64,000 bases of DNA from Pseudoxanthomonas sp. Root630 (GCF_001427585.1 NZ_LMGY01000001.1:249270-313269); one strand, 5' to 3'; positions 45,003-54,465 are shown, counted from the stretch's first letter. Numbers and translations: made by a program. Notes: a model not told the origin generated them from the sequence alone.

Positions 45003-45581
45003 CTAACCCGGTTGGGTCACGGTTGCAGGCGCGGCCGGCGCCTCGTCTTCGGGCGCGTCCTCGGGCAGGTCCAGGCTGTAGCTGCAGCCCGCCAGCGTCT
45101 TCCCCGGGTGCGAGGCGACGTTGCTGACGTTGAGGACGACGGATTCGATCAGCACTTTGCCGCTCGTCGCATCGCGGGTCTCCTCGCTGCGCAGTTCCTT
45201 GCCGAACATGGCCTTGGCCGGCGTATCGATGGCGGTCTCGAGCGCCAGTTCCTTCGCCAGCGGACGCGGATCGGGCAAGTCCAGGATCGCCATCACGCTG
45301 CCGCCCGAGAAGGCGATGTGGCCGGTGTCGTGGCCGAACACGCGGATCGGCGACGCCAGCCGGTACTCGGTCATGAACATGTTCGCCTGCGGCAGCGGTT
45401 GCCAGCCGAGCGCGACGGCCTTCAGCGGGTCTTCCAGTGCGGGTGCGAGCGCGCTGAGGCCGGCGATGTCGCCGCGGCATTCGATCAGCGAGGCGAGGTC
45501 GGTCGCGGCCTGTGCGCGCGCGGAAACGGGCAGGGCCAGCGCCACGCAGGACGCGAGCAACAGGGAGCGCAGCATGGTCAT
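45003..45581 (-). CDS. exported protein of unknown function
   Basis: A 192-residue protein that I cannot place in a family. The signal peptide ([23 protein letters not shown]) is clear. The mature part has few motifs; two Cys (SLIECRG near residue 37 and LAGCSYS near 166) could form a disulfide. The C-terminus is acidic and Pro/Ala-rich. The ATG at 45581 overlaps the ybeY stop as ATGA; a second ATG two codons on is equally possible. It is located between ybeY and corC, so it is co-expressed with them. Confidence 0.75.
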   Translation of the reverse strand: MTMLRSLLLASCVALALPVSARAQAATDLASLIECRGDIAGLSALAPALEDPLKAVALGWQPLPQANMFMTEYRLASPIRVFGHDTGHIAFSGGSVMAILDLPDPRPLAKELALETAIDTPAKAMFGKELRSEETRDATSGKVLIESVVLNVSNVASHPGKTLAGCSYSLDLPEDAPEDEAPAAPATVTQPG

Positions 45582-46066
45582 TCTTCCGCGTAGGGGTCGT
45601 CGATGCCGAGGTCGGCGAGGATCTCGCGCTCGAGTTGCTCCATGCACTCGGCTTCCTTGTCGTCCTCGTGGTCCCAGCCCAGCAGGTGCAGGGTGCCGTG
45701 GACGGTCATGTGGGCGTAATGCGCGGCCAGCGGCTTCTTCTGCTCGCGGGCCTCGCGCGCGACCACCGGTGCGCAGATCACCAGGTCGCCGAGCAGCGGC
45801 ATCTTCACGCCCTTGGGCAGCTTCACGCCTTCGGCCATCTCGGCCGGGAAGCTCAGCACGTTGGTGGCGTAATCGCGGCCACGGTAATGGCGGTTGAGCG
45901 CGCGGCCTTCCTTGCTGTCGACGATGCGGATGGCCAGGTCGGCCTCGCGGATGCGGCCCGCCAGCGCAGCGGCCACCCACTTGCGGAAGCTCACCGCCGA
46001 CGGAATGCCGGCGCGGGGCAACGCGTAGTTCACGGAGACTTCGAGGCGGACGGGGCCTTGGGTCAT
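45578..46066 (-). CDS. ybeY: endoribonuclease YbeY
   Basis: A 162-residue YbeY. The zinc site is [11 protein letters not shown] at residues 123-133, with H123, H127 and H133. It processes the 3' end of 16S rRNA and takes part in ribosome quality control. It overlaps the downstream exported-protein gene by four bases. The gap to phoH upstream is 129 bases and contains a repeat element. Confidence 0.96.
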   Translation of the reverse strand: MTQGPVRLEVSVNYALPRAGIPSAVSFRKWVAAALAGRIREADLAIRIVDSKEGRALNRHYRGRDYATNVLSFPAEMAEGVKLPKGVKMPLLGDLVICAPVVAREAREQKKPLAAHYAHMTVHGTLHLLGWDHEDDKEAECMEQLEREILADLGIDDPYAEE

Positions 46067-46076
46067 CTTGGGTGCT

Positions 46077-46182
46077 CGTCATTCCGGCGGAAGCCGGAAT
46101 CCATTCTGATGTCGCTCGATGATGGGGTAATGCAAGCCAAGGGGGAAGCTCAACATGGATCCCGGCGCGCGCCGGGATGACG
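46077..46182. repeat. second intergenic repeat type between phoH and ybeY
   Basis: Two hairpins facing each other: ATTCCGGC-GGAA-GCCGGAAT at 46081-46100 and ATCCCGGC-GCGC-GCCGGGAT at 46159-46178. The outer ends CGTCATTCCGGC and GCCGGGATGACG make the whole element an imperfect inverted repeat. It lies inside the phoH-ybeY gap and would be transcribed. Confidence 0.8.
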
Positions 46183-46195
46183 CCGAACGCAAGGG

Positions 46196-47182
46196 TTATG
46201 CAGCCGGGCCGGTTTCCGCGTCCTTGCCGTCGCGTGCATCGTAAGCCCGCACGATCTTCGCGACCAGCGGGTGGCGCACCACGTCGCGGCTGGTGAAGAA
46301 GGTGAACGAGATGCCGTCGACGTTGCGCAATACTTCCAGCGCGTCCTTCAGGCCGGACTTCTGGTGCTTCGGCAGGTCCACCTGGGTCAGGTCGCCGGTG
46401 ACGACGGCGGTGCTGCCGTAACCGATGCGCGTGAGGAACATCTTCATCTGCTCGATGGTGGTGTTCTGCGCTTCGTCGAGGATGACGAACGCGTCGTTGA
46501 GCGTGCGCCCGCGCATGTAGGCCAGCGGCGCGATCTCGATGACGTTCTTCTCCAGCAGCTTGACCACTTTCTCCACGCCCAGCATCTCGTACAGCGCGTC
46601 GTACAGCGGGCGCAGGTACGGGTCGACCTTCTGCGACAGGTCGCCGGGCAGGAAGCCCAGCTTCTCGCCGGCCTCCACCGCCGGGCGGACCAGGATCAGG
46701 CGCTGCACGCGCGACTCGTTCAGTGCTTCCACCGCGCTGGCGACGGCCAGGAACGTCTTGCCGGTGCCGGCTGGGCCGATGCCGAAGTTGATGTCGTGGG
46801 TGGCGATGGCGTGCAGGTACTTGGCCTGGTTGGCGCCACGGCCGCGCACGGTGCCGCGCTTGACCTTGATCGCCACGTCCTGCGGCTCATAGCCGTCCTC
46901 GGCGACGCGCTCCACGTTGGCGGCGTTCAACCGCAGGTGGATGGCTTCGCTGTCGAAGGTCTCGCCGGCGGCTTCTTCGTACAGGGAATGCAGCAGTTTT
47001 TCCGTGGCGACGACGGCCTTCTCCGGGCCGGTGACGCGGAAGACCGCGCCGCGGTTGGCGATCTCCACGCCCAGCCGCAATTCGACCTGGCGCAGGTGCG
47101 CGTCGAAGGGGCCGGCGAGGTTGGCCAGGCGTTCGGTGTTCTCGGGTTCCAGGGTGAATTCGCGTTTGCTGGGTTCGGTCAT
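46196..47182 (-). CDS. phoH: PhoH family ATPase (YbeZ-like)
   Basis: A 328-residue ATPase. A KH-like N-terminal region spans about 10-110. The Walker A motif is GPAGTGKT at 136-143, and ILDEAQNTT gives Walker B near 235. It is a partner of YbeY in RNA processing. The start is ATG at 47182. The upstream gene (47210-47530) ends 27 bases earlier and may be co-transcribed. Confidence 0.95.
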   Translation of the reverse strand: MTEPSKREFTLEPENTERLANLAGPFDAHLRQVELRLGVEIANRGAVFRVTGPEKAVVATEKLLHSLYEEAAGETFDSEAIHLRLNAANVERVAEDGYEPQDVAIKVKRGTVRGRGANQAKYLHAIATHDINFGIGPAGTGKTFLAVASAVEALNESRVQRLILVRPAVEAGEKLGFLPGDLSQKVDPYLRPLYDALYEMLGVEKVVKLLEKNVIEIAPLAYMRGRTLNDAFVILDEAQNTTIEQMKMFLTRIGYGSTAVVTGDLTQVDLPKHQKSGLKDALEVLRNVDGISFTFFTSRDVVRHPLVAKIVRAYDARDGKDAETGPAA

Positions 47183-47209
47183 GGGGCAGGGGATGGTTCG
47201 GTTCGTTGG

Positions 47210-47530
47210 CTAGTGGCGCGTCTGGTCGTCGGCATCGTCGACGGGCCACTGGTTGAAGACGTAGACCTCGTCCTCGACGAGGGCCTGGTCGAAGTGCTCG
47301 ATGTTGGGCGCTTCGTCACGTCCGATCTGGGCGGGCTCGTCCTCGACGGCGATGACGACCCAGCCCTGTTCGCGGATGAACTCGGAGGCGCGTCGCATCG
47401 GGTCGTCGGCGAATCCGGGCTTCTGGTAGCAGGTGACGTACGCGCCGCCGGCTTCGGCGAAGTCCGGGCTGTCGGCACGCGGCCGGGCTTCCAGCGTGAA
47501 TACCCACAGGCGGGGGCTATCCGAGGAAAT
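47210..47530 (-). CDS. uncharacterised protein with apparent ATT start
   Basis: About 106 residues, unknown family. From 47518 down the reading frame has strongly GC-biased third positions and coherent protein sequence (LWVFTLEARPRADSPDFAEA, GGAYVTCYQKPGF, YVFNQWPVDD), so coding extends well before the first ATG at 47398. Between the in-frame TAA near 47630 and that ATG there is no ATG, GTG or TTG. CAGGA lies 8 bases ahead of an ATT at 47530, which is the best start; CTG at 47566 and ATC at 47539 are alternatives. It lies between the tetR promoter and phoH. Confidence 0.6.
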   Translation of the reverse strand: MSSDSPRLWVFTLEARPRADSPDFAEAGGAYVTCYQKPGFADDPMRRASEFIREQGWVVIAVEDEPAQIGRDEAPNIEHFDQALVEDEVYVFNQWPVDDADDQTRH

Positions 47531-47624
47531 GGCGGCGATCCTGGCAAACGCAAGGCGGGCGCGCAGGGTAGCGCGACCACCCCGGACCAGCCAGCCGGGC
47601 GCCGTTCGTCGGGATCGGCTTGAA

Positions 47625-47648
47625 ATTTAATTAATCACAAAATTAAAT
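47625..47648. promoter_or_regulatory. AT-rich palindrome, likely TetR operator
   Basis: ATTTAATT (47625-47632) and AATTAAAT (47641-47648) form a perfect inverted repeat around an 8-base spacer. It ends 1 base before the tetR start codon, in a region otherwise of very high GC. The position fits autorepression of the divergent operon. Confidence 0.65.
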
Positions 47649-47649
47649 A

Positions 47650-48363
47650 ATGGCTATGACGACGACATCACCCCCGACGCGAACCGGCGGCCGCAAGGCG
47701 TCCTCTCCGTCCACGCCGCGCAAACGCACCCGCGGGCGCCGCCCGACCGCCGAAACCGCCGATCTGCGCGCCACCCTGCTGGATGCGGCGCTGGCGTGCT
47801 TCGTCCGTCGCGGCATTGCGGCCACCTCGCTGCGCGACATCGCCACGGAAGCGGGGGTAACGCCGGCGCTAGTGCACTACTACTTCGGCGACAAGGCGCA
47901 GCTGCAGGAAGCGGTGGTGGCGGAGCGGTTGTTGCCGGTGATCGGCCAGCTGCGCGCGCCGCTCTTGCAGGCGGGCGACGGCGACGTGGCCGCGCTGGTC
48001 GCCGGGTTCGTGCACGGCATCGCAGGCGTGGTCCAGCAGCACCCCTGGCTGCCGACGCTGTGGGTGCGCGAAATCCTGTGCGAAGGCGGCGCACTGCGCG
48101 ACATGATGATCAACCAGGTCGGCCCGCTGCTGCCGAAGATGATGGCCGGGCGCTTCGCCGCCGCGCAGCAGGCGGGGCAGCTCAACCCGGACCTCGATCC
48201 GCGCCTGCTGATGGTGTCGCTGATCGGGCTGACCATGTTCCCGATGGCGAGCGCGCCGATCTGGCGCCAGCTGTTCGGTGCCGACGACATCGACTTCAAC
48301 GACCTGCGCCGGCACACGCTGGTGCTGCTGGACCGTGGACTGGAGCTGGACCATGCGAAATGA
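47650..48363 (+). CDS. TetR family transcriptional regulator
   Basis: A 237-residue regulator. A basic, Pro/Thr-rich tail of 35 residues leads to the helix-turn-helix (LRDIATEAGVTPALVHYYFGDKAQL, residues 61-85). The ligand domain follows. It resembles the CecR/YbiH type that controls neighbouring ABC efflux genes. The ATG at 47650 has no ribosome binding site and lies against the palindrome; a second ATG is at 47656. The message could be leaderless. Its 3' end overlaps the HlyD gene by 11 bases. Confidence 0.88.
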   Translation: MAMTTTSPPTRTGGRKASSPSTPRKRTRGRRPTAETADLRATLLDAALACFVRRGIAATSLRDIATEAGVTPALVHYYFGDKAQLQEAVVAERLLPVIGQLRAPLLQAGDGDVAALVAGFVHGIAGVVQQHPWLPTLWVREILCEGGALRDMMINQVGPLLPKMMAGRFAAAQQAGQLNPDLDPRLLMVSLIGLTMFPMASAPIWRQLFGADDIDFNDLRRHTLVLLDRGLELDHAK

Positions 48364-49312
48364 ACTGCAACGCGGTGCCCTGGCCGCCGCGATCCTTGCG
48401 ATCGCGGGCTGCGCCGCCGACGCACCCGCGGCCCTGGGCACGCTGGAATGGGACCGGGTGACGCTGCCGTCGCCGGTCGCCGAGAAGATCGTGCGCATCG
48501 ACGTGCGCGAAGGGCAGCAGGTGGCGGCAGGTGCGCCGTTGCTGCAGCTCGAACTGGCGCGCACCCAGTCGCAACTTGCCGCCGCGCAGGCGCAGGCCAC
48601 GCAGAGCCGCGAAGTCCTGGCCGAACTGCGCGCCGGCCCGCGCGTCGAGACCATCGCCCAGGCACGCGCCAGCCTGGCAGCCGCGCAGGCGCAGGTCCGG
48701 GACGCGGACGCTTACTACGCGCGCCTGCAACCGTTGGGGCGCCAGCGCCTGGTCGCCGCTTCCGAGGTGGATCGCGCGCGCGCGGCGTCGCAGGGCGCGC
48801 AGGCCCAGGTGCGCTTGGCGCAGGCCGCGTTGCTGGAGTTGGAACACGGCACGCGCGCCGAACAGGTCGCGCAGGGCGAAGCCGCCGTCGCATCGGCGGA
48901 CGCACAAGCGCGCGTGCAGGCGGTGACGCTGGAAAAGCTCAACATCATCGCGCCGCGCGCGGGCCGCATCGACAGCCTGCCGTACAAGCTGGGCGACCAG
49001 GCGCCGGTCGGCGCGCCGCTGGCGGTGATGCTGGTCGGCGAGGCGCCGTATGCGCGCGTGTACCTGCCGCAGGCGATGCGCAACCGGCTGAAGGTCGGCG
49101 ACACGGTGCGTGTGCGCCTGGACGGCGAGGGTGCGACCCACGAAGGCCGCGTGCGGATGATCCGCAGTGAACCCAGCTTCACCCCGTACTTCGCGCTGAC
49201 CGGCCAGGACGCCGCACGCTTGAGCTATCTCGCCGAAATCAGCCTGGGCCAGGACGCCGCCGGCTTGCCGGTGGGTGCGCCGCTGCAGGTGGTGTCCGAT
49301 GGCGACGAATGA
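48353..49312 (+). CDS. HlyD family membrane-fusion lipoprotein
   Basis: A 319-residue periplasmic adaptor. The lipobox LAIAGC puts the lipidated Cys at residue 20. A biotinyl-lipoyl-like half (IDVREGQQVAAGAPLLQLE) leads to an Ala/Gln-rich coiled-coil hairpin (about 60-190), then the second half and beta-barrel (IIAPRAGRIDSLPYKLGDQ). It joins the ABC pump to an outer-membrane channel, which is not encoded here. It overlaps the ATPase gene by 14 bases. Confidence 0.9.
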   Translation: MRNELQRGALAAAILAIAGCAADAPAALGTLEWDRVTLPSPVAEKIVRIDVREGQQVAAGAPLLQLELARTQSQLAAAQAQATQSREVLAELRAGPRVETIAQARASLAAAQAQVRDADAYYARLQPLGRQRLVAASEVDRARAASQGAQAQVRLAQAALLELEHGTRAEQVAQGEAAVASADAQARVQAVTLEKLNIIAPRAGRIDSLPYKLGDQAPVGAPLAVMLVGEAPYARVYLPQAMRNRLKVGDTVRVRLDGEGATHEGRVRMIRSEPSFTPYFALTGQDAARLSYLAEISLGQDAAGLPVGAPLQVVSDGDE

Positions 49313-50252
49313 CGAAGGACTGGCGATCCGCGTCCGCGGACTGACCAAGCGCTTCGGTGCGCTGGTCGCGGTGAACGACGTCGACCTCGACGTGCCGCGG
49401 CGCAACGTCTACGGCTTCCTCGGCCCGAACGGCTCCGGCAAGTCCACCACCATCCGCATGCTGTGCGGCTTGCTGACGCCGACGGCGGGCGACATCGACG
49501 TGCTGGGCCTGCGCATCCCGGAACAAGCCGAGGCGCTGCGCACGCGCATCGGCTACATGACCCAGAAGTTCTCCCTGTTCGAAGACCTCACCGTCCGCGA
49601 GAACCTCGAGTTCCTGGCGGCCGTGCAGGACATCCCGCGCGCGCCGGCACGGCGGCGCATCGATGAACTGGTCGAGCAGTACCACTTCCAGGACCGGCAG
49701 AAGCAACTGGCCGGCACGATGAGCGGTGGACAGAAGCAGCGCCTCGCGCTTGCGGGCGCGGTGATCCACTCGCCCGAATTGCTGTTCCTCGACGAACCGA
49801 CCAGCGCGGTGGATCCGGAATCGCGCCGCGACTTCTGGGAAAAGCTCTTCGAGCTCGCCGACGCCGGCACCACGCTGCTGGTCTCCACGCACTACATGGA
49901 CGAGGCCGAGCGCTGCCATCGCATCGCCATCCTCGACCGTGGCGTGCTGGTGGCGGACGGCACGCCCGATGCGCTGACGGGTGAACTCGCCGGCCGCACG
50001 CTGGTGGTGGAAGCGCCGGAGCCGCGCCAGGCGCAGAAGGTGCTGGTCGGCCTGCCTGGCGTGATCAGCGTGGCGCAGATCGGCAACGTGCTGCGCGTGC
50101 TGCTGGCCGAGAACGGACAGGCCGCGGACCGCATCGCGCAGAGTCTCCGAGCGGCCGGGATCGGGGCGGAGGTGTCCGCGGCGCCGGCCAACCTGGAGGA
50201 CGTCTTCGTCTCCGCCACGCGCGGGCAGCCGGCGCGCGAGGAAGCCGCATGA
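49299..50252 (+). CDS. ABC transporter ATP-binding protein
   Basis: A 317-residue ATPase. Walker A is GPNGSGKST at 42-50, the signature MSGGQ at 141-145, and Walker B LLFLDEP with D165/E166. The C-terminal 80 residues form an extra regulatory region. It resembles one half of the YbhF drug-efflux ATPase. It drives the permease encoded next, whose start overlaps its stop by ATGA. Confidence 0.93.
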   Translation: MATNDEGLAIRVRGLTKRFGALVAVNDVDLDVPRRNVYGFLGPNGSGKSTTIRMLCGLLTPTAGDIDVLGLRIPEQAEALRTRIGYMTQKFSLFEDLTVRENLEFLAAVQDIPRAPARRRIDELVEQYHFQDRQKQLAGTMSGGQKQRLALAGAVIHSPELLFLDEPTSAVDPESRRDFWEKLFELADAGTTLLVSTHYMDEAERCHRIAILDRGVLVADGTPDALTGELAGRTLVVEAPEPRQAQKVLVGLPGVISVAQIGNVLRVLLAENGQAADRIAQSLRAAGIGAEVSAAPANLEDVFVSATRGQPAREEAA

Positions 50253-51334
50253 AATTCCGTCGCCTGATGGCCGTGATGGTGAAGGAGTTGCGGCAGATGC
50301 GGCGCGACCGCATCACCCTGGCGATGATCGTCGGCATCCCGGTGATGCAGCTGCTGCTGTTCGGCTACGCGATCAACACCAACCTGCGCGACCTGTCCGC
50401 CGGGATCGCCGACCAGTCGCGCACGGCCGCCTCGCGCGCGCTGATGATGGATATCGTCGCCACCGGCGTGGTCACGCCGACGAAGGAGGCCGCGACGCCG
50501 CAGGAACTGGTCGAGGCCATGCGGCGCGGCGAGATCAGCATCGGCATCGTCATTCCGCCGGACTACGTGCGGCGCCGGGCCGAGGGCCGCGAGGCGGTGC
50601 AGATCTTCGTCGACGGCAGCGACAACGCCGTGCAGAGCGCCGCGGCGCAGCTGGCGCAGATGCCGCTGGAGGGCAGCAGCAGTTCGCTGGCGACGCGCAC
50701 GATCAGTGTGGTCGGCTTCTACAACCCGCAGCGGCGCTCGGCGGTGAACATCGTGCCGGGGCTGATCGGCGTGATCCTGACGATGACGATGGTGCTGTTC
50801 ACCGGCGTGGCCATCGTGCGCGAACGCGAACGCGGCAACATGGAACTGCTGATCGCCACGCCCGTCAGCAGCGCGGAACTGATGATCGGCAAGGTGCTGC
50901 CCTACGTCGCCATCGGTTTCGTGCAGACCACGGTGGTGCTGGCACTGGGCATGTGGCTGTTCCAGGTGCCGCTGGGCGGCAGCCTGCTGCACGTGTACAT
51001 CGCTGCTTGCCTGCTGATCGTGGCCAACCTGACGCTCGGCCTGCTGATCTCCACCGGCGCGAAATCGCAGTTCCAGGCGATGCAGATGACGTTCTTCATC
51101 TTCCTGCCGTCGATCCTGCTGTCGGGCTTCATGTTTCCGTTCGCCGGCATGCCGAAGGTCGTGCAGTGGATCGCCGAGGCGTTGCCGCTGACCCACTTCC
51201 TGCGCCTGATCCGTGGCGTGATGCTGCGCGGCGCCAGCCTGTGGGAGCTTTGGCCGGACGTGCTCGCGCTGCTGGCCTTCACCGCCGTGATGATGACGGC
51301 GGCCATCCTGCGCTTCCGCAAGCGGCTGGACTGA
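50249..51334 (+). CDS. ABC-2 type transporter permease
   Basis: A 361-residue ABC-2 permease of the YbhS/YbhR type. The first membrane segment is near residues 22-42, a large periplasmic domain takes 45-165, and five segments follow from about 170 to the end (VIVREREGN-like stretch VRERERGNMELLIATPVS is the coupling loop). Only one permease gene is present, so it probably works as a homodimer. It completes the four-gene tetR-hlyD-ABC operon. Confidence 0.9.
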   Translation: MKFRRLMAVMVKELRQMRRDRITLAMIVGIPVMQLLLFGYAINTNLRDLSAGIADQSRTAASRALMMDIVATGVVTPTKEAATPQELVEAMRRGEISIGIVIPPDYVRRRAEGREAVQIFVDGSDNAVQSAAAQLAQMPLEGSSSSLATRTISVVGFYNPQRRSAVNIVPGLIGVILTMTMVLFTGVAIVRERERGNMELLIATPVSSAELMIGKVLPYVAIGFVQTTVVLALGMWLFQVPLGGSLLHVYIAACLLIVANLTLGLLISTGAKSQFQAMQMTFFIFLPSILLSGFMFPFAGMPKVVQWIAEALPLTHFLRLIRGVMLRGASLWELWPDVLALLAFTAVMMTAAILRFRKRLD

Positions 51335-51367
51335 TAGGCTGGCGCTCTTCCGGCAAGAGGGGCGAGC

Positions 51368-51799
51368 ATGGACAAAGCAGCGATCGGTGCGGTGGTGGAC
51401 GCTATGTACGCGATGATCTCGGGCCCGGCGGGTCCGCGCGACTGGTCGACGCAGGACGAGGTCTTCCATCCCGATTGCCGCCAGATACGCACCGGCGTCG
51501 ACGCGCAGGGTGCGCCGTGGCGCCTGTCCTTCTCGCTGGCGGAATACCGCGCCAACGCCGACGCCCTGCTGGCGGAGATGGATTTCTTCGAAGTCGAAAC
51601 CGGGCGGGAGATCCGCGTGTTCGGCAACATCGCCCACGTCTGGAGCGCGTACGAGGCCCGCCACGCACCCGGCGATGCGGTGGCGGAACGCCGCGGCATC
51701 AACAGCATCCAGCTCTACAAGGGCGAGGACGGCTGGAAGATCATCCACATGATCTGGGACAACGAGCGCGACGGCGTGCCTCTGCCCGCCGTCGGCTGA
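51368..51799 (+). CDS. NTF2-like (SnoaL-type) protein
   Basis: A 143-residue single-domain protein. The cone-shaped NTF2 fold is suggested by FHPDCRQIRTG, IAHVWSAYEARH and INSIQLYKGEDGWKIIHMIWDNE. This fold hosts many small enzymes and binding proteins; no catalytic set is evident. It follows the efflux permease by 33 bases, preceded by AGAGGGGCGAGC, and may be an extra member of that operon. It is convergent with miaB. Confidence 0.8.
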   Translation: MDKAAIGAVVDAMYAMISGPAGPRDWSTQDEVFHPDCRQIRTGVDAQGAPWRLSFSLAEYRANADALLAEMDFFEVETGREIRVFGNIAHVWSAYEARHAPGDAVAERRGINSIQLYKGEDGWKIIHMIWDNERDGVPLPAVG

Positions 51800-51808
51800 C
51801 ACGCGACG

Positions 51809-53293
51809 TCAGTCGGTGTCGGCGATGCGGCCGCGCAGCGAGTTGGTCAGCGCCTCGGTGATCGCCACGTCGACGAACTGGCCGACCAGGCGCGGATGGC
51901 CGGGGAAGTTCACCGAGCGCATGTTCTCGGTCTTGCCGGTCAGCTCGTTCGGGTTCTTTTTCGACGGGCCTTCCACCAGCACCGACTGCACCGTGCCGAC
52001 CATGCGCTGCGAGATGCCGGCGGCATGGGCATTGATGTGCTGCTGCAGTCGCTCCAGGCGCGCGTGCTTCACGGCGTCCGGCGTGTCGTCTTCCAGGTCC
52101 GCGGCCGGCGTGCCGGGGCGGCGCGAGTAGATGAAGCTGAAGCTCTGGTCGAAGCCGACGTCCTCGAGCAGCTTCATCGTCTTCTCGAAATCGGCATCGG
52201 TTTCGCCGGGGAAGCCGACGATGAAATCCGAGCTGATCGAGATGTCGGGCCGCACGGCACGGAGCTTGCGGATCTTCTGCTTGAACTCCAGCGCGGTGTA
52301 GCCGCGCTTCATCGCCGACAGCACCCGGTCGCTGCCCGCCTGTACCGGCAGGTGCAGGAAGTTGGCCAGCTGCGGCACGTCGCGGTACGCGTCCACCAGC
52401 GAGTCGCTGAACTCCAGCGGGTGCGAGGTGGTGAAGCGGATGCGGCCCACGCCATCGATCTCGGCGATGGTGCGGATCAGCAGGCCCAGGTCCGCGACTT
52501 CGCCGTCGCCCCCGCTTTCATCAGACGCGTAGCGGCCGCGATAGGCGTTGACGTTCTGGCCGAGCAGGTTGATCTCGCGCACGCCCTGCGCGGCGAGTTG
52601 CGCCACTTCCACCAGCACGTCCTCGAACGGCCGGCTGACTTCCGTGCCGCGGGTGTAGGGCACCACGCAGAACGAGCAGTACTTCGAGCAGCCTTCCATG
52701 ATCGACACGAACGCCGACGGGCCTTCGGCGCGCGGCTCGGGCAGACGGTCGAACTTTTCGATCTCGGGGAAGCTGATGTCGACCTGCGGCTTGTTCTGCT
52801 CGCGGCGCGCGCGGATCAGCTCCGGCAGGCGGTGCAGCGTCTGCGGGCCGAACACCAGGTCCACGTAGGGTGCGCGCTTGACGATCGCTTCGCCTTCCTG
52901 GGAGGCCACGCAGCCGCCGACACCGATGATGACGTCGCGGCCGCCGGCCTTCAGGGCCTTCCACCGGCCGAGCTGGCTGAAGACCTTTTCCTGCGCCTTC
53001 TCGCGGATGGAGCAGGTGTTGACCAGCACCACGTCCGCTTCCTCGGGGTTGTCGGTCAGCTCCAGGCCGTCGGAGGCGGCGAGCACGTCGGCCATCTTGG
53101 CCGAGTCGTACTCGTTCATCTGGCACCCGTGGGTCTTGATGAAAAGCTTTCCTCGCGAAGGCGAGCCTTCGCTGGGCTTGCCGCGCGCCTGGTCGGGCGT
53201 GCACGCACGGCCAACGGGCAGGGGGACGAGGGCGGGGTCGGTCACGGCAGGGCCGGCCGTGGTCGGCAGGTCGGGGGCTTGCGTCCCGGTCAT
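51809..53293 (-). CDS. miaB: tRNA-2-methylthio-N6-dimethylallyladenosine synthase
   Basis: A 494-residue radical SAM methylthiotransferase. The N-terminal cluster Cys are C57 ([12 protein letters not shown]), C94 and C128; the radical SAM Cys are C202, C206 and C209 (CSKYCSFC). A TRAM domain ends the protein. It adds methylthio to i6A37 in tRNAs. The N-terminus has about 48 extra residues of low complexity before the domain; the ATG at 53293 is the best start although the ribosome site is weak. In many relatives miaB lies directly upstream of phoH; here 3.7 kb intervene. Confidence 0.95.
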   Translation of the reverse strand: MTGTQAPDLPTTAGPAVTDPALVPLPVGRACTPDQARGKPSEGSPSRGKLFIKTHGCQMNEYDSAKMADVLAASDGLELTDNPEEADVVLVNTCSIREKAQEKVFSQLGRWKALKAGGRDVIIGVGGCVASQEGEAIVKRAPYVDLVFGPQTLHRLPELIRARREQNKPQVDISFPEIEKFDRLPEPRAEGPSAFVSIMEGCSKYCSFCVVPYTRGTEVSRPFEDVLVEVAQLAAQGVREINLLGQNVNAYRGRYASDESGGDGEVADLGLLIRTIAEIDGVGRIRFTTSHPLEFSDSLVDAYRDVPQLANFLHLPVQAGSDRVLSAMKRGYTALEFKQKIRKLRAVRPDISISSDFIVGFPGETDADFEKTMKLLEDVGFDQSFSFIYSRRPGTPAADLEDDTPDAVKHARLERLQQHINAHAAGISQRMVGTVQSVLVEGPSKKNPNELTGKTENMRSVNFPGHPRLVGQFVDVAITEALTNSLRGRIADTD

Positions 53294-53507
53294 GGTGCTT
53301 AATCCAGTCGGGTGGGCGGGCAGGGCCGCGTAGTTTACGCGCTGGGGCGGCCGGAACCCCTCCCGGATGGCGTTGATAGTAGGTAACAGGCCATCCCGGG
53401 CCATCGTGCCGCCGGCTCCTCGAACTCCGACCGGCCGCACAGATTGGAGGAAACCTTTGTTGGACAAGGACTTGGCAACCGCTGGCGAATTGGGGACACT
53501 GCGCGGC

Positions 53508-54413
53508 ATGAGGGGGACTCTGACGCTTCTGGCCACACTGGCCGCGTTGACCGCACTGCCGGCCAGCGCGGGCACGCTGTACAAGTGCACCGGCGATGAC
53601 GGTGTGCCGAACTACGTCAGCAAGCGCGTCAGCGGCGCCAGCTGCGAAGTGATCAGTCGCTACACCCCGGATCGCAGCCGCCCCGCGCAGGTCACCACCG
53701 TGTCGCGTCCGGCCGCACCGCCGCCTGTCGCGCCGGCACTGGGCGCCGCCGTGACCCCGGCGCTTTCCGATTCCGCCAGCGCAGTGGTTCCTGCCTCCGC
53801 GCCGCCTGCGCCCGCGCCCGCCACCGGCCCGCGCCGCGTGGTCAGCGGCCAAGTCTACTCCTACATCAAGGACGGCGTGCGCCACTACACGAGCACGCGC
53901 CCGCGCGGCAGTACCCAGGTCGCCAGCCTGCGCACGATCAAGTACAGCTACATCGAAACCTGCTTCGCCTGCGGCAATCCGAGCGTGGACTTCGGTCGCC
54001 TGCGCCTGAATACGGGCGCGTACCAGGCCGAGATAGCCGCCGCCGCGCGCGAATTCGGCGTGGAAGAGGCGGTGATCCGCGCGATCATGCATGCCGAGTC
54101 CTCCTACAACCCGCTGGCCCTGTCCCATGCCGGTGCGCAGGGGCTGATGCAGCTGATGCCCGCCACCGCGCGCCGGTTCGGCGTGAGCGACAGCTACAAC
54201 GCCGGCCAGAACATCCGCGGCGGCACCCAGTACCTGGCGTGGCTGCTGAAGCGATTCAACGGCAACCTGACCCTGGCCGCCGCGGGCTACAACGCCGGCG
54301 AAGGCGCGGTAGACCGCCACGGCGGCGTCCCGCCGTACAAGGAAACCCAGCGCTACGTGGAGCGCGTGGCCGTGCTGGCCGACCGCTACCGCCAGGCCGT
54401 TGCCGCGCGCTGA
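53508..54413 (+). CDS. lytic transglycosylase with DUF4124-like repeats
   Basis: A 301-residue exported protein. The signal peptide ends LPASAG. Residues 23-53 ([16 protein letters not shown]) are DUF4124-like; a Pro/Ala linker leads to a related segment at 115-130. The SLT domain spans about 175-295, with the catalytic E197 in HAESSYNP and [10 protein letters not shown]. It cleaves peptidoglycan glycan strands. The ATG at 53508 fits the signal peptide. A TTG at 53460 has GGAGG 9 bases before it and would add 16 residues; it cannot be excluded. Confidence 0.88.
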   Translation: MRGTLTLLATLAALTALPASAGTLYKCTGDDGVPNYVSKRVSGASCEVISRYTPDRSRPAQVTTVSRPAAPPPVAPALGAAVTPALSDSASAVVPASAPPAPAPATGPRRVVSGQVYSYIKDGVRHYTSTRPRGSTQVASLRTIKYSYIETCFACGNPSVDFGRLRLNTGAYQAEIAAAAREFGVEEAVIRAIMHAESSYNPLALSHAGAQGLMQLMPATARRFGVSDSYNAGQNIRGGTQYLAWLLKRFNGNLTLAAAGYNAGEGAVDRHGGVPPYKETQRYVERVAVLADRYRQAVAAR

Positions 54414-54465
54414 GTCGTTCGGAGCGCGCCGATGCGCGCGCAACTCCTTGATTTCAAGGCAGCCG

